From: Paenibacillus sp.
GTDB taxonomy: Bacteria; Bacillota; Bacilli; Paenibacillales; YIM-B00363
Direction: 5' to 3'
Length of the DNA stretch: 55,503 bases
NCBI RefSeq assembly: GCF_031177825.1
Contig: NZ_JAPSKE010000035.1
Span: 1 to 55,503 of the forward strand
Part shown: positions 24,173 to 32,817 of the stretch, piece by piece
Numbering within the stretch: the stretch's first letter is position 1
Layout of the letters: each line of letters starts with the position of its first letter
Program-made: the position numbers and the translations under genes
Notes under the pieces: generated by a model
What the model saw: only the letters and a program-made list of their open reading frames with translations
Told to the model about the DNA's origin: nothing
Databases searched by the model: none

Positions 24173-25387
24173 TTACGCGTGCAATCGAAACTTCCGATGC
24201 AGCGCGTTGACCGCCTTCACCGTATCCGCGGAACGGACGAGTACCCAGATGGTCGTGTTCGAGTCGGCGGATTGCAGGATACCGACCTCTTCCTCCGTCA
24301 ACGCCTCTATAATCATCGCCATGACGCCGGGAACGCCGTTCATCCCGCCGCCGATGACGGACACTTTCGTACAATCCTTGACCGCATGAGGCTCGTACCC
24401 GAGCTGCTTCAGCAAGCCGATCGCCCGCTCGGTTTCCGCATCGTATACGGTGTACGCGACGCCGGACGGGTTGACGTTAATCAAATCTACGCTGATGCCG
24501 TTCTCCGCCATCGTCTTGAAGACACGGAGCTGCAAGTCGTATTGGCCTTCCGCGGCGTGCACTTGAATTTGAGAGACGTTCACGGAATGCGCGATACCGG
24601 TGATCAAACGGTCTTGGACATGCCCTTTGCCGCGAAGCACAGACTGCCCGGCGACGAGCGTCCCGAGCCCGTCGGAGAACGTCGACCGGATGCGCACCGG
24701 GATGTCGGCTTCCATCGCGATCTCGACGGCTCTCGGATGAATGACCTTGGCTCCGTTGTTGGCCATATTGCATATTTCCATATAACTGACTTGATCGAGC
24801 GGCTTCGCGTCTCCGACGATGCGCGGATCCGCCGTCAGCACGCCCTCTACATCGGTGAATATATCGACGTACTCGGCTTTGAGCGCGGCGCCGAGCGCCG
24901 TGGCGGACGTATCGCTGCCGCCTCGTCCGAGCGTCGTGACGTCGCCGTTCGGCGCCGCCCCCTGAAAGCCGGTGACGATCGCGACCTTGCCCTCCTTCAG
25001 GATGGCCAGCAGCCGCTCCGTTCGGATGTCGGTAATGCGAGCGTTGCCGTATTCGTCCGTCGTCTCGATGCCTGCCAGCGCGCCCGTAAGCGCGACCGCG
25101 CCGATTCCGCGGGACTGAAGCATGGCGCACAGCGTCGCGGCCGAGATCGTCTCGCCGCAAGCCATGAGCAAGTCGCGCTCCCTGCTTGCGAGCGAGCCCC
25201 CGTTCGCATCGATTAAGCCGAGCAGCGAATCGGTGGCGTACGGGTCGCCGCGCCGGCCCATGGCCGACACGACGACGACTAGCGCGTATTGCTCTTCGAG
25301 CGCCCGACGAATATGTTTAATGGCATGTTCTCTGGCTTCTGTGGTAGAGAGGGACGTACCTCCGAACTTCTGAACCAAGATGCGCAT
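24173..25387 (-). CDS. dapG: aspartokinase I
   Basis: 404-residue aspartate kinase, first step of the aspartate pathway feeding diaminopimelate and dipicolinate. Kinase domain with KFGGTS at 7-12, LTGALAGIETTDEYGNA, TLGRGGSDTSA and FTDVEGVLTADPR; two carboxy-terminal ACT domains (about 270-404, VSQIQVHAAEG; VSVIGGGMNGVPGVMA). Synteny with spoVFAB and dapA points to DapG, the diaminopimelate-regulated isozyme. ATG, GGAGG 7 nt upstream, 55 nt after spoVFB. The asd gene normally found between spoVFB and dapG is missing. Confidence 0.96.
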   Translation of the reverse strand: MRILVQKFGGTSLSTTEAREHAIKHIRRALEEQYALVVVVSAMGRRGDPYATDSLLGLIDANGGSLASRERDLLMACGETISAATLCAMLQSRGIGAVALTGALAGIETTDEYGNARITDIRTERLLAILKEGKVAIVTGFQGAAPNGDVTTLGRGGSDTSATALGAALKAEYVDIFTDVEGVLTADPRIVGDAKPLDQVSYMEICNMANNGAKVIHPRAVEIAMEADIPVRIRSTFSDGLGTLVAGQSVLRGKGHVQDRLITGIAHSVNVSQIQVHAAEGQYDLQLRVFKTMAENGISVDLINVNPSGVAYTVYDAETERAIGLLKQLGYEPHAVKDCTKVSVIGGGMNGVPGVMAMIIEALTEEEVGILQSADSNTTIWVLVRSADTVKAVNALHRKFRLHA

Positions 25388-25442
25388 AATACGACCTCCG
25401 GGAATCGACTCGAATAATTAATGACATGAATCGTTCGCATGA

Positions 25443-26039
25443 TTAAGAATATAAAAATCTTTCGATCAGCATCGGCTGCAGCTGCTTCCCTTGCAGCGCG
25501 GCTTCGCACGTCTCCATGATCAAATCCATGCGGGCGACGAGCGAATTCGGCTTCGCCTGCGGATTATCTTGGCCGAAGGGAACGAAATAGATGTTCTTCG
25601 TGATCAACAGCTTCGCGATGTTCGCGCTGTTCAATCCCAAGCCGTCGTTCGTCGAAATCGCCAGCACGAGCGGCCGGCCGTTGCGCATCTGCGCCTTCGC
25701 GGCCATTAACACCGGGCTCTCGGTCATCGCATTCGCTAGCTTGCTAGTCGTATTGCCGGTGCACGGCGCGATCGCCATTACGTCCAAAAGCTTGGCCGGA
25801 CCGAGCGGTTCGGCGTCCACAATTGAGGCAATAATATCATTTCCGGTCAGGTCTTTCAACTGCTTCTGCCAGTCCGCGGCCTTGCCGAATCGCGTATCCG
25901 TCATGGCAACGGAATGCGAGATGATCGGCACGACGTTCGCTCCGGCGTCTACGAATCTCTTGATTTGCGGCATGACTTCTTCCAGCGTGCAATGCGAACC
26001 CGTCAACGCGTATCCCACCGTAATTCCGTTCCAATTCAT
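25443..26039 (-). CDS. spoVFB: dipicolinate synthase subunit B
   Basis: 198-residue flavoprotein-fold subunit of dipicolinate synthase, which makes pyridine-2,6-dicarboxylate in the mother cell for loading into the spore core. Typical segments: VGYALTGSHCTLEEVMPQ, PIISHSVAMTDTRFG, IAPCTGNTTSKLANAMTESP and AISTNDGLGLNSANI. Its ATG overlaps the spoVFA stop by 4 nt (ATGA), so the two subunits are translationally coupled. It is full length and followed after 55 nt by dapG. Confidence 0.97.
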   Translation of the reverse strand: MNWNGITVGYALTGSHCTLEEVMPQIKRFVDAGANVVPIISHSVAMTDTRFGKAADWQKQLKDLTGNDIIASIVDAEPLGPAKLLDVMAIAPCTGNTTSKLANAMTESPVLMAAKAQMRNGRPLVLAISTNDGLGLNSANIAKLLITKNIYFVPFGQDNPQAKPNSLVARMDLIMETCEAALQGKQLQPMLIERFLYS

Positions 26040-26935
26040 GCTTCATTCCCCCGTTTCGCGGTATCTTCCATAATCAGTTGACTGACGACCGCCGCAATGA
26101 TGCGTCCCGCCGTCTTCGGAGCGACGATGCCCGGCAGCCCCGGCGCCAGCAGCGCCTTGACGCCGCGGCGCTCGGCGAACCGAAAGTCGGTCCCTCCCGG
26201 CTTCGACGCGAGATCGATGATGACCGCCCGCGGCGGCATCGCCGCGATCACCCGGGCGGTAAGAATCGGCGTCGGAACCGTGTTGAAGACGATATCCGCA
26301 TCCCCGACGTGCTGCTGCAGCTCCGACGTATGGAACGGCTGAAAGCCCATTTCGTACGCTCTGGCGTAATGCTCCTCCTTCCGAACGCCGACCAGCACCC
26401 TCGCCCCGAGCCCTTGCAGCGTTCGGGCCATCGTCATGCCGGTTCGACCGAAGCCGAGGACGAGCGTATTCGAACCGTGGATCGTAATATCCGTGTTCTG
26501 GATCGCCAGCAGGAGCGCGCCTTCCGCTGTTGGAATAGAATTGTATATCGCCACATCGTCGCGTTCGAGCAGCTCGATCAAGGCGATGCCATGCTGCTGG
26601 CAGAGATTGCGTAAGTACGGCTTCGCGAGCCCGGCGTATACCTTGGCGCGCTTCGGCAGCCGCGCGAGGCAGGCGTCGGTGAGTCGCAGCTCCTTCGAGG
26701 TGAATACGCCCTCGACTCTCCCCTCGTCGTCCGTCCCGACCACCGGCAGCAGGACGGCGTCCAAGTCGGCGAACGCGTCTTCGGTGAGCTCCGCATGCGA
26801 CGCGCCGTTGAACGTCTGCTTCAAATTATCGAAGCCGATCAACGTCACCGTCGCATCCAACTCCGTCAGCCGCTGGATCACCTCCAGCTGACGTGCGTCG
26901 CCGCCGATGAAAGCAACCTGGGTTCCGGTTAGCAT
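26036..26935 (-). CDS. spoVFA: dipicolinate synthase subunit A
   Basis: 299-residue NAD(P)-dependent subunit of dipicolinate synthase. Two Rossmann-like regions are visible: VAFIGGDARQLEVIQRL at the amino end and LVLGFGRTGMTMARTL in the middle, then VIIDLASKPGGTDF. The ATG beginning MLTGTQVAFIGG is used, with AAAGGAG 10 nt upstream; a longer frame starts before that ribosome site and overlaps the promoter region. A sigma-K-type promoter lies 40-70 nt upstream, so the unit should be on only in the late mother cell. Confidence 0.97.
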   Translation of the reverse strand: MLTGTQVAFIGGDARQLEVIQRLTELDATVTLIGFDNLKQTFNGASHAELTEDAFADLDAVLLPVVGTDDEGRVEGVFTSKELRLTDACLARLPKRAKVYAGLAKPYLRNLCQQHGIALIELLERDDVAIYNSIPTAEGALLLAIQNTDITIHGSNTLVLGFGRTGMTMARTLQGLGARVLVGVRKEEHYARAYEMGFQPFHTSELQQHVGDADIVFNTVPTPILTARVIAAMPPRAVIIDLASKPGGTDFRFAERRGVKALLAPGLPGIVAPKTAGRIIAAVVSQLIMEDTAKRGNEA

Positions 26936-26974
26936 TGCGAACACGCTCCTTTCGGTTGCCATGAAATATAGTCA

Positions 26975-27003
26975 TATCCTATGACACCCGCCTAGATTTG
27001 GTT
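26975..27003 (-). promoter_or_regulatory. sigma-K promoter of spoVFAB
   Basis: AACC, 16 nt, CATAGGATA on the minus strand fits the sigma-K pattern (mACm, 16-17 nt, CATAnnnTA). It lies between the dut terminator and the spoVFA ribosome site. The B. subtilis spoVF operon is also sigma-K dependent. Confidence 0.72.
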
Positions 27004-27044
27004 ACAATGCGACGCGCTTCCCGCCGAACGTTGCTTTATCCATA

Positions 27045-27081
27045 GGAAAAGCCGACCGGCCTCAAAGGGCCGATCGGCTTC
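27045..27081 (-). terminator. terminator after dut
   Basis: AAGCCGATCGGCC/GGCCGGTCGGCTT stem with a six-base loop and TTTTCC on the minus strand. It separates dut from the dipicolinate genes. Confidence 0.85.
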
Positions 27082-27105
27082 ACGAACGATGCGTGTTATT
27101 CGATT

Positions 27106-27558
27106 TTAAACGCCGGTATGGCCGAAGCCGCCCGCGCCGCGCTTCGTCTCGTCCAGCTCCCGCACCTCGGACAAATCGATGTCCGGCACGGTCTGGAACA
27201 CCATCTGCGCGATTCGCTCTCCGCGGCGGACGACGAACGGCTCTTGTCCTAAATTGACGAGCAGCACCTTCACCTCGCCGCGGTAATCCGCATCGATGGT
27301 TCCCGGCGTGTTCAACGTCGTGATGCCGTGTTTGTAAGCGAGTCCGCTGCGCGGCCGAATCTGCGCTTCTACGCCGTTGGGCATCGCGAGCGCGAAGCCG
27401 GTCGGCACGAGGCGCCGTTCTCCGGGCGGAATCTCGAGAGGCTCGGACACCGCGGCGTGCACGTCGTATCCGCTCGCTCCCGCGGACATCTTCAGCGGCA
27501 GCGGCACGTCCTCCGCCCCCGGCATTCGTTTAATCTCAACCTTGAACGGCTGCAGCAT
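27106..27558 (-). CDS. dut: dUTP diphosphatase
   Basis: 150-residue trimeric dUTPase hydrolysing dUTP to dUMP. Five conserved motifs are present: SAGASGYDVHAA, RPRSGLAYKHGI, GTIDADYRGEVKVLL, RRGERIAQMVF and the carboxy arm RGAGGFGHTG. GGAG is 8 nt before the ATG. The start lies inside the 3' end of mlpA (23-nt overlap), indicating coupled translation, and a terminator follows. Full length for the family. Confidence 0.97.
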   Translation of the reverse strand: MLQPFKVEIKRMPGAEDVPLPLKMSAGASGYDVHAAVSEPLEIPPGERRLVPTGFALAMPNGVEAQIRPRSGLAYKHGITTLNTPGTIDADYRGEVKVLLVNLGQEPFVVRRGERIAQMVFQTVPDIDLSEVRELDETKRGAGGFGHTGV

Positions 27559-28807
27559 ACCGATCTCTCCATTTCAACAACGGTTTGTCCGATCCGCCGA
27601 CCATCGCGGTCGCGCACGGTCCGCCGAACATGCGGGAAGCGAGCGCCCGCACGTCGTCCATCGTCACCGATTCGATTCGCTCGATCAGATCGTCGAGCGT
27701 GAATTGCCGGCCTTGCATCAATTCGTTCTTGCCGTTGCGCGTCATTCGGCTGCTCGTGCTCTCCAGGCCGATAATGAGGCTCCCCTTCATCTGCTCCTTG
27801 CCCTTGCGAAGCTCTTCCGGCAAGATGCCGTTGTCCCGCACGTCCGCGATGACGCCTTGAATCAGGTCGAGCACCTCCGCCGTCTGCTTCGGCGTCGTTC
27901 CCGCATAAATCGTAAACAGTCCGCTGTCCGTATGCGACGTGTGATACGAATAAATCGAATACGCCAATCCGCGCTTCTCGCGAACTTCCTGGAACAAGCG
28001 CGAGCTCATCCCGCCGCCGATCGCGTTGTTCAGGAGGATCATCCCGTACAGCAGCGGATCGTCCTGCGAGAGACCGGGCATCGCGATGCAAATATGGTTC
28101 TGCTCGGTTTTCTTCCGCAGATGCTGATGTCCGCCGGAGAACGCCGGCGCGACGGAAGGCTCCGTCGCGCTCGGCCGGTTCGGCTGCGCGGCTCCGCCGA
28201 AGTGACGTTCGAACAAGTCCATCATCGATTCGCCGATATTGCCGGCGGCGCTGATGACGATCGCGTCGCTGCCGTAATGCGTCTCGATGAAGCGGCGCAG
28301 ATCGTCCGACGACATCGCGGTCAGGTTCGGCTCCGTGCCGAGGATCGGCATGCCGAGCGGGTGATCGCCGTACGCGGCCTTCGCGATCATATCGTGGACG
28401 ATGTCGTCCGGCGTATCCTCGTACATCGAGATTTCCTCGATGATGACGTTCTTCTCTTTCGCCAGATCGTCCCCGGCCAGCTTCGAACGAAAGAACATGT
28501 CCGCGAGCACGTCGACGGCGATCGGGACGTGCTCATCCAATACCTTCGCGTAGTAGCATGTATATTCTTTGGACGTGAACGCGTTGACGTTGCCGCCGAT
28601 CCCGTCGAAGACGTCCGCGATATCCTTGGCGCTGAACCGTTCCGTTCCTTTGAACAGCATGTGTTCGATGAAATGCGAGATCCCGTTGTTGGCTTCCTTC
28701 TCGTTGCGGGACCCCGTCTTGACCCAAATGCCGAAGGAGACCGAGCGGCTTGTCGGCATATTCTCCAACACGACTCGGATTCCGTTACTTAACTGCCTTC
28801 TTTCCAC
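27536..28807 (-). CDS. mlpA: M16 zinc peptidase MlpA (YmxG)
   Basis: 423-residue M16B peptidase resembling the mitochondrial processing peptidase beta subunit. The inverted zinc motif is HFIEH at 45-49, the third ligand is in VIIEEISMYED, and the second half carries the substrate-binding Arg/Tyr in REKRGLAYSIYSYH. In B. subtilis the homologue was reported to affect aprE expression; its substrate is not known to me. GTG start with GGGGAG 5-6 nt upstream. Lies between ylxY and dut. It is the third M16 protein in this window. Confidence 0.95.
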   Translation of the reverse strand: MERRQLSNGIRVVLENMPTSRSVSFGIWVKTGSRNEKEANNGISHFIEHMLFKGTERFSAKDIADVFDGIGGNVNAFTSKEYTCYYAKVLDEHVPIAVDVLADMFFRSKLAGDDLAKEKNVIIEEISMYEDTPDDIVHDMIAKAAYGDHPLGMPILGTEPNLTAMSSDDLRRFIETHYGSDAIVISAAGNIGESMMDLFERHFGGAAQPNRPSATEPSVAPAFSGGHQHLRKKTEQNHICIAMPGLSQDDPLLYGMILLNNAIGGGMSSRLFQEVREKRGLAYSIYSYHTSHTDSGLFTIYAGTTPKQTAEVLDLIQGVIADVRDNGILPEELRKGKEQMKGSLIIGLESTSSRMTRNGKNELMQGRQFTLDDLIERIESVTMDDVRALASRMFGGPCATAMVGGSDKPLLKWRDRYAAAVQG

Positions 28808-28864
28808 CTGTTCTCCCCTCGCTTCCGCCTTCCGTATGACAACTGTTCCTGAAGATTGATATTA

Positions 28865-29902
28865 TCAGAAACCCGTCGGCGTCTCAACCGTCAAGGCCGG
28901 CGACGGCGAGATCGTCTCGGAGACGGTGCCGAGGGCGTAGCCTTGCCGCTTCGCCTCCTGGATCATTCCGCGCAGCGCGCCGCTCGCGCTTTCCGTAGGA
29001 TGCATGAGAATCAGGGACCCCGGTTCGAGACGCGCGGCGACCTTCCGTACGATCGTCTCCGCCCCGGGTTCTTTCCAGTCGATCGTGTCCAACGACCATA
29101 AAATCGTACGAAGTCCTAGATCGTGCGCGACCTTGACCGTATTCGCGTCGAAGTCGCCGGACGGCGGCGCGAACAACGTCCCCTCGACGCCCAGCGTCTC
29201 CTTCAGCAGCTTCTGCGTATCCAAGATTTCCTTCCGCACCGCCTCGTCGGACAACTGACTGAGCGGCGTCTTATGCCAATACGCGTGGTTCGCCAGCTCG
29301 TGCCCTTCCGCGGCGATTCGCTTCGCCTCTTCCGGATGCGTCTTCAGCCACGACCCGAGGAAGAAGAACGTCGCTTTCACGTTCTCGTCCCGCAGCGTCT
29401 TCAGCATGCCGGGCAAATTTTCTTCCTTCCATGCGACGTTAATCATAAGCGACACCATCGGCTTGCGCGGATTGCCTTTATAAATCGGGAGCGGCCCCAA
29501 ATCGTCCAACGTCACCTTCGCGGGAATCTCCCGAAAGACGAACGGGATCGGCTCCTTGCCTCCATTCTTTACGGCGGCTTCGAACGTCGCGTCGACGTCC
29601 ACCTCGCGCCCGTTGAGCGCCGGAATCGCTTTCCACACCGGATCCTCTTTAGCGTCGATCGGCTCCGTACGGAGCTTCTCGGCGGCCGCGGCCACGCGAT
29701 CGTACAATGCCCGGCGTTCCGGGTCGAGCTTCGCCGGATCGACGTCGAAGGTCGTGCCGCCGGCCGACTCGCCGACGACCGCCGCCGGATTCGGCTGCAG
29801 GCCGGCTACCTGATGCGCGATCGTCCCGGACCGGCTGACGGCGACGAACGCGAAGGCGAAAAACGCGACGACGACGAACCCCTTTTTCCACATCCCGTTC
29901 AT
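28865..29902 (-). CDS. ylxY: YlxY-type polysaccharide deacetylase-like protein
   Basis: 345-residue exported or membrane-anchored protein of the sporulation YlxY group. Signal anchor at the amino end (WKKGFVVVAFFAFAFVAVS), a region of about 120 residues of unknown fold, then a NodB-like carbohydrate esterase domain (about 145-340). The usual first motif TFDDG is replaced by MINVAWKEE, while the second motif NHAYWH is kept, so catalytic activity is doubtful; this is normal for YlxY. ATG with AAGGGGAAG upstream; an in-frame codon 21 residues earlier lacks a ribosome site. Lies between pnp and mlpA as in relatives. Confidence 0.9.
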   Translation of the reverse strand: MNGMWKKGFVVVAFFAFAFVAVSRSGTIAHQVAGLQPNPAAVVGESAGGTTFDVDPAKLDPERRALYDRVAAAAEKLRTEPIDAKEDPVWKAIPALNGREVDVDATFEAAVKNGGKEPIPFVFREIPAKVTLDDLGPLPIYKGNPRKPMVSLMINVAWKEENLPGMLKTLRDENVKATFFFLGSWLKTHPEEAKRIAAEGHELANHAYWHKTPLSQLSDEAVRKEILDTQKLLKETLGVEGTLFAPPSGDFDANTVKVAHDLGLRTILWSLDTIDWKEPGAETIVRKVAARLEPGSLILMHPTESASGALRGMIQEAKRQGYALGTVSETISPSPALTVETPTGF

Positions 29903-29973
29903 TCGGACTCTTCCCCTTCCTCCGCGAACGCGGCAGACGGCTCGCGGACAAACTCTTATCCTCAAATGTATGC

Positions 29974-30009
29974 AATAAAAAAAGAGACAGAACGTGATTC
30001 TGACTCTTT
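29974..30009 (-). terminator. terminator after pnp
   Basis: AAAGAGTCAGAA pairs with TTCTGTCTCTTT (one mismatch), then TTTTTATTG on the minus strand. It lies 35 nt after the pnp stop. Confidence 0.8.
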
Positions 30010-30044
30010 CCGTTTCATGCTTATTCGGTTGTATCGACTTCCGG

Positions 30045-32183
30045 TTATTGCCCGACCGTCGTCTTGCCGTCCGAAGCCGCTCCGCCTTCCGCGACCAATA
30101 CCGCCTTGCGGGACAAGTTGACGCGGCCCTGCTGATCGATTTCGGTCACCTTGACGGTAATCGTATCCCCGATCGCCACGACGTCTTCCGTCTTCGCTAC
30201 GCGCTCGGTCGACAGCTGGGAGATGTGTACGAGACCTTCCTTGCCCGGCAAAATTTCGACGAACGCGCCGAACTTCTCTACGCGCTTCACCTTGCCGAGA
30301 TAGATTTCGCCGACGACGACTTCCTTCACGATGCCTTCGATGATCGCCTTGGCTTTGTCGTTCGCCTCCGCGTTCGGGGATGCGATGAAGACGCGGCCGT
30401 CCTGCTCGATATCGATCTTGACGCCGGTTTCCTCGATGATCTTGTTGATCACCTTGCCGCCCGCGCCGATGACGTCGCGAATCTTGTCCGGATTGATCTG
30501 CATGACCGTGATCTTCGGCGCGTACGGAGACAGCTGCTTCCGGGGCTCCGAGATGGCGGCCAGCATCTTGTTCAGGATGAACATGCGGCCTTCCTTCGCT
30601 TGCGCCAACGCTTCGCTCAGGATGTTCCGGTTGATGCCGTCGATCTTGATGTCCATCTGAATCGCCGTTACGCCTTCCGCCGTGCCCGCCACCTTGAAGT
30701 CCATATCGCCGAGATGATCTTCCATCCCTTGGATGTCCGTCAATACGGTGTAATGCTCGTCGTTCTTGATGAGACCCATCGCGATGCCCGCGACCGGCGC
30801 CTTAATCGGCACGCCTGCGTCCATGAGCGCCATCGTGCTCGCGCAGATGCTCGCCTGGGACGTCGAGCCGTTGGACTCCAAGCACTCGGAGACGAGACGG
30901 ATCGTGTACGGGAACTTCTCTTCGGACGGGATAACCTTCGACAACGCGCGCTCGCCGAGCGCCCCGTGGCCGATCTCGCGGCGTCCCGGCGGACGAAGCG
31001 GTCTCGCTTCCCCGACGGAGAACGGCGGGAAGTTGTAGTGGTGCATGAACCGCTTGCGATCCTCGAGGTCGAGGCCGTCGAGAATTTGCTCGTCGCCGAG
31101 GGCGCCTAACGTGCAGACGCTGAGCGCCTGCGTCTGGCCGCGCGTGAACAGGCCGGACCCGTGCGTTCTCGGCAGAATGGCGACGTCGCAGTCGATCGGG
31201 CGGATTTCGTCGATCTTCCGGCCGTCCGGACGCACCTTGTCGACGGTGATGAGGCGGCGTACTTCCTCTTTCACGATGTCGTACAGCACTTCCTTGACGT
31301 CCTTCAGCTTCGCCGCATCGCCGGCGTATACTTCCGCGAAGTGGGTCGTCGTCTCTTCGTTGATCGCGGAAATCGCGTCGCTGCGTTCGTGTTTTCCTTG
31401 AATCTTGACCGCTTCGATCAGACGGTCCGATGCGTAGGCGCGAACCGCGGCGTTCACTTCCGCGTCGACCTGATGCAGCTTCACTTCCATCTTCTCGCGG
31501 CCCGCGAGGCCCACGAACTCTTCTTGCAGCGCGACGATCTTCTTGATTTCTTCGTGACCGAACATGATCGCCTCGAGCATGTCCTCTTCCGGCACTTCGT
31601 TCGCTTCGGCTTCGACCATCATGATGGCGTCCTTCGTGCCGGCTACGACGAGGTAGATGTCGGATTTGTCTTCTTGCTCGACCGTCGGGTTAATGACGAA
31701 TTGTCCGTCCACCCGACCGACGATGACCCCGCCGATAGGACCGTCGAACGGTACGTCGGAGATGCTGAGCGCCGCCGAAGTGCCGATCATCGCCGCGATT
31801 TCCGGCGAGCAGTCTTGGTCCACGCTCATGACGAGCGATACGATCTGCACGTCGTTGCGGAAGCCTTCCGGGAACAACGGGCGGATCGGACGGTCCGTCA
31901 GACGGCTGGCGAGAATCGCTTTCTCGCTCGGGCGTCCTTCGCGCTTGATGAAGCCGCCCGGGATTTTCCCGACGGAATAGAGTCGCTCTTCGTAGTTCAC
32001 GGTGAGCGGGAAGAAATCGAGGTCCTTCGGCTCGGTCGAAGCCGTGACCGTGGAGAGCACGACCGTCTCGCCGTAGCGGACGAACACCGCGCCGTTCGCC
32101 TGCTTCGCGAGGCGGCCCGTTTCCAACGTCAGTGGCCGGCCGGCCAAGTCCATCTTTACTTGCTTTACGTTACCGGATTCCAT
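30045..32183 (-). CDS. pnp: polyribonucleotide nucleotidyltransferase (PNPase)
   Basis: 712-residue 3'-5' phosphorolytic exoribonuclease. Two RNase PH domains (about 10-235 and 310-545, with HHYNFPPFSVGEARP and GRREIGHGALGERAL in the second), a KH domain (about 550-615, DKIRDVIGAGGKVINKI) and an S1 domain (about 620-690, VGEIYLGKVKRVEKFGAFVEI). ATG with AAGGAGG 6 nt upstream; the frame 11 codons upstream adds a basic, non-family stretch. It follows rpsO but has its own terminator-promoter separation. Confidence 0.98.
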   Translation of the reverse strand: MESGNVKQVKMDLAGRPLTLETGRLAKQANGAVFVRYGETVVLSTVTASTEPKDLDFFPLTVNYEERLYSVGKIPGGFIKREGRPSEKAILASRLTDRPIRPLFPEGFRNDVQIVSLVMSVDQDCSPEIAAMIGTSAALSISDVPFDGPIGGVIVGRVDGQFVINPTVEQEDKSDIYLVVAGTKDAIMMVEAEANEVPEEDMLEAIMFGHEEIKKIVALQEEFVGLAGREKMEVKLHQVDAEVNAAVRAYASDRLIEAVKIQGKHERSDAISAINEETTTHFAEVYAGDAAKLKDVKEVLYDIVKEEVRRLITVDKVRPDGRKIDEIRPIDCDVAILPRTHGSGLFTRGQTQALSVCTLGALGDEQILDGLDLEDRKRFMHHYNFPPFSVGEARPLRPPGRREIGHGALGERALSKVIPSEEKFPYTIRLVSECLESNGSTSQASICASTMALMDAGVPIKAPVAGIAMGLIKNDEHYTVLTDIQGMEDHLGDMDFKVAGTAEGVTAIQMDIKIDGINRNILSEALAQAKEGRMFILNKMLAAISEPRKQLSPYAPKITVMQINPDKIRDVIGAGGKVINKIIEETGVKIDIEQDGRVFIASPNAEANDKAKAIIEGIVKEVVVGEIYLGKVKRVEKFGAFVEILPGKEGLVHISQLSTERVAKTEDVVAIGDTITVKVTEIDQQGRVNLSRKAVLVAEGGAASDGKTTVGQ

Positions 32184-32221
32184 ACATTGCCTCCTTCGTT
32201 TCGATCTATCATACATTCTGC

Positions 32222-32251
32222 ATCGTATGTATTATTTCCTTCTTCAGCCAA
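32222..32251 (-). promoter_or_regulatory. candidate sigma-A promoter of pnp
   Basis: TTGGCT, 18 nt, TACGAT on the minus strand, between the rpsO terminator and the pnp start. Moderate match. Confidence 0.5.
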
Positions 32252-32279
32252 ATCATTTCATCCAACCCCCGCGCGCGAC

Positions 32280-32353
32280 AAAAGAAAAAGCAACCGAACT
32301 CTCGCGAGTTTCGGACCGGAAGGCCGGTCCGAGAACGAGAGACGGTTGCTTTC
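32280..32353 (-). terminator. terminator after rpsO
   Basis: AAGCAACCG/CGGTTGCTT base stem, with a nested GGACCGG/CCGGTCC hairpin, then TTTCTTTTG on the minus strand. The branched structure starts 34 nt past the rpsO stop. Confidence 0.85.
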
Positions 32354-32387
32354 GGTTGTGCGCTTGCGTTCGGTTGGGTCCTATCCC

Positions 32388-32657
32388 TTAGCGTCTCAGA
32401 CCGAGCTTTTCGATCAAAGCGCTGTACCGTTTCACATCTTTGTTCTTCAGGTATGCGAGCAGCTTGCGGCGCTGGCCTACCATCTTGAGCAAACCGCGGC
32501 GGGAGTGGTGGTCCTTCTTGTGCTCCCGAAGATGTTGCGTCAAGTTGTTGATGTTTTCGGTAAGGATAGCGACTTGCACCTCCGGGGAACCCGTGTCCGT
32601 GTTATGGACCTTGTGCTCCTCGATCAGTTGCGTCTTGCGTTCTTGAGTCAATGCCAT
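32388..32657 (-). CDS. rpsO: 30S ribosomal protein S15
   Basis: 89-residue S15, binding 16S rRNA in the platform of the small subunit. Full-length and typical: MALTQERKTQLIEEHKVHNT, DTGSPEVQVAILTENI, DHHSRRGLLKMVGQRRKLL. AAGGAGGTGACG precedes the ATG. Own promoter and a leader of about 120 nt, which in other bacilli folds into an S15-binding structure for feedback control; I have not verified that fold here. Confidence 0.99.
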   Translation of the reverse strand: MALTQERKTQLIEEHKVHNTDTGSPEVQVAILTENINNLTQHLREHKKDHHSRRGLLKMVGQRRKLLAYLKNKDVKRYSALIEKLGLRR

Positions 32658-32782
32658 CCTTCGTCACCTCCTTCGTATGATCCCCGATTGCCTAGCCGTC
32701 CGTCGGTGAGTCGGATCGCCAAGCAACGGTTCGTTCGTCGCCCGCGCGGGTGGTAACACTCGCGATTCGAACAACGTCTCGT

Positions 32783-32812
32783 AGTATATCATACATAATA
32801 GCCTAGATTCAA
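32783..32812 (-). promoter_or_regulatory. sigma-A promoter of rpsO
   Basis: TTGAAT, 18 nt, TATACT on the minus strand, starting 6 nt after the ribF stop. Downstream, 32658-32776 forms the rpsO leader. Confidence 0.65.
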
Positions 32813-32817
32813 CGATT

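Noticed and set aside
29960..29985. CATACATT upstream of ylxY as a possible sigma-E -10 box.
   Set aside because: No matching -35 sequence at the right distance, and it overlaps the pnp terminator tail.
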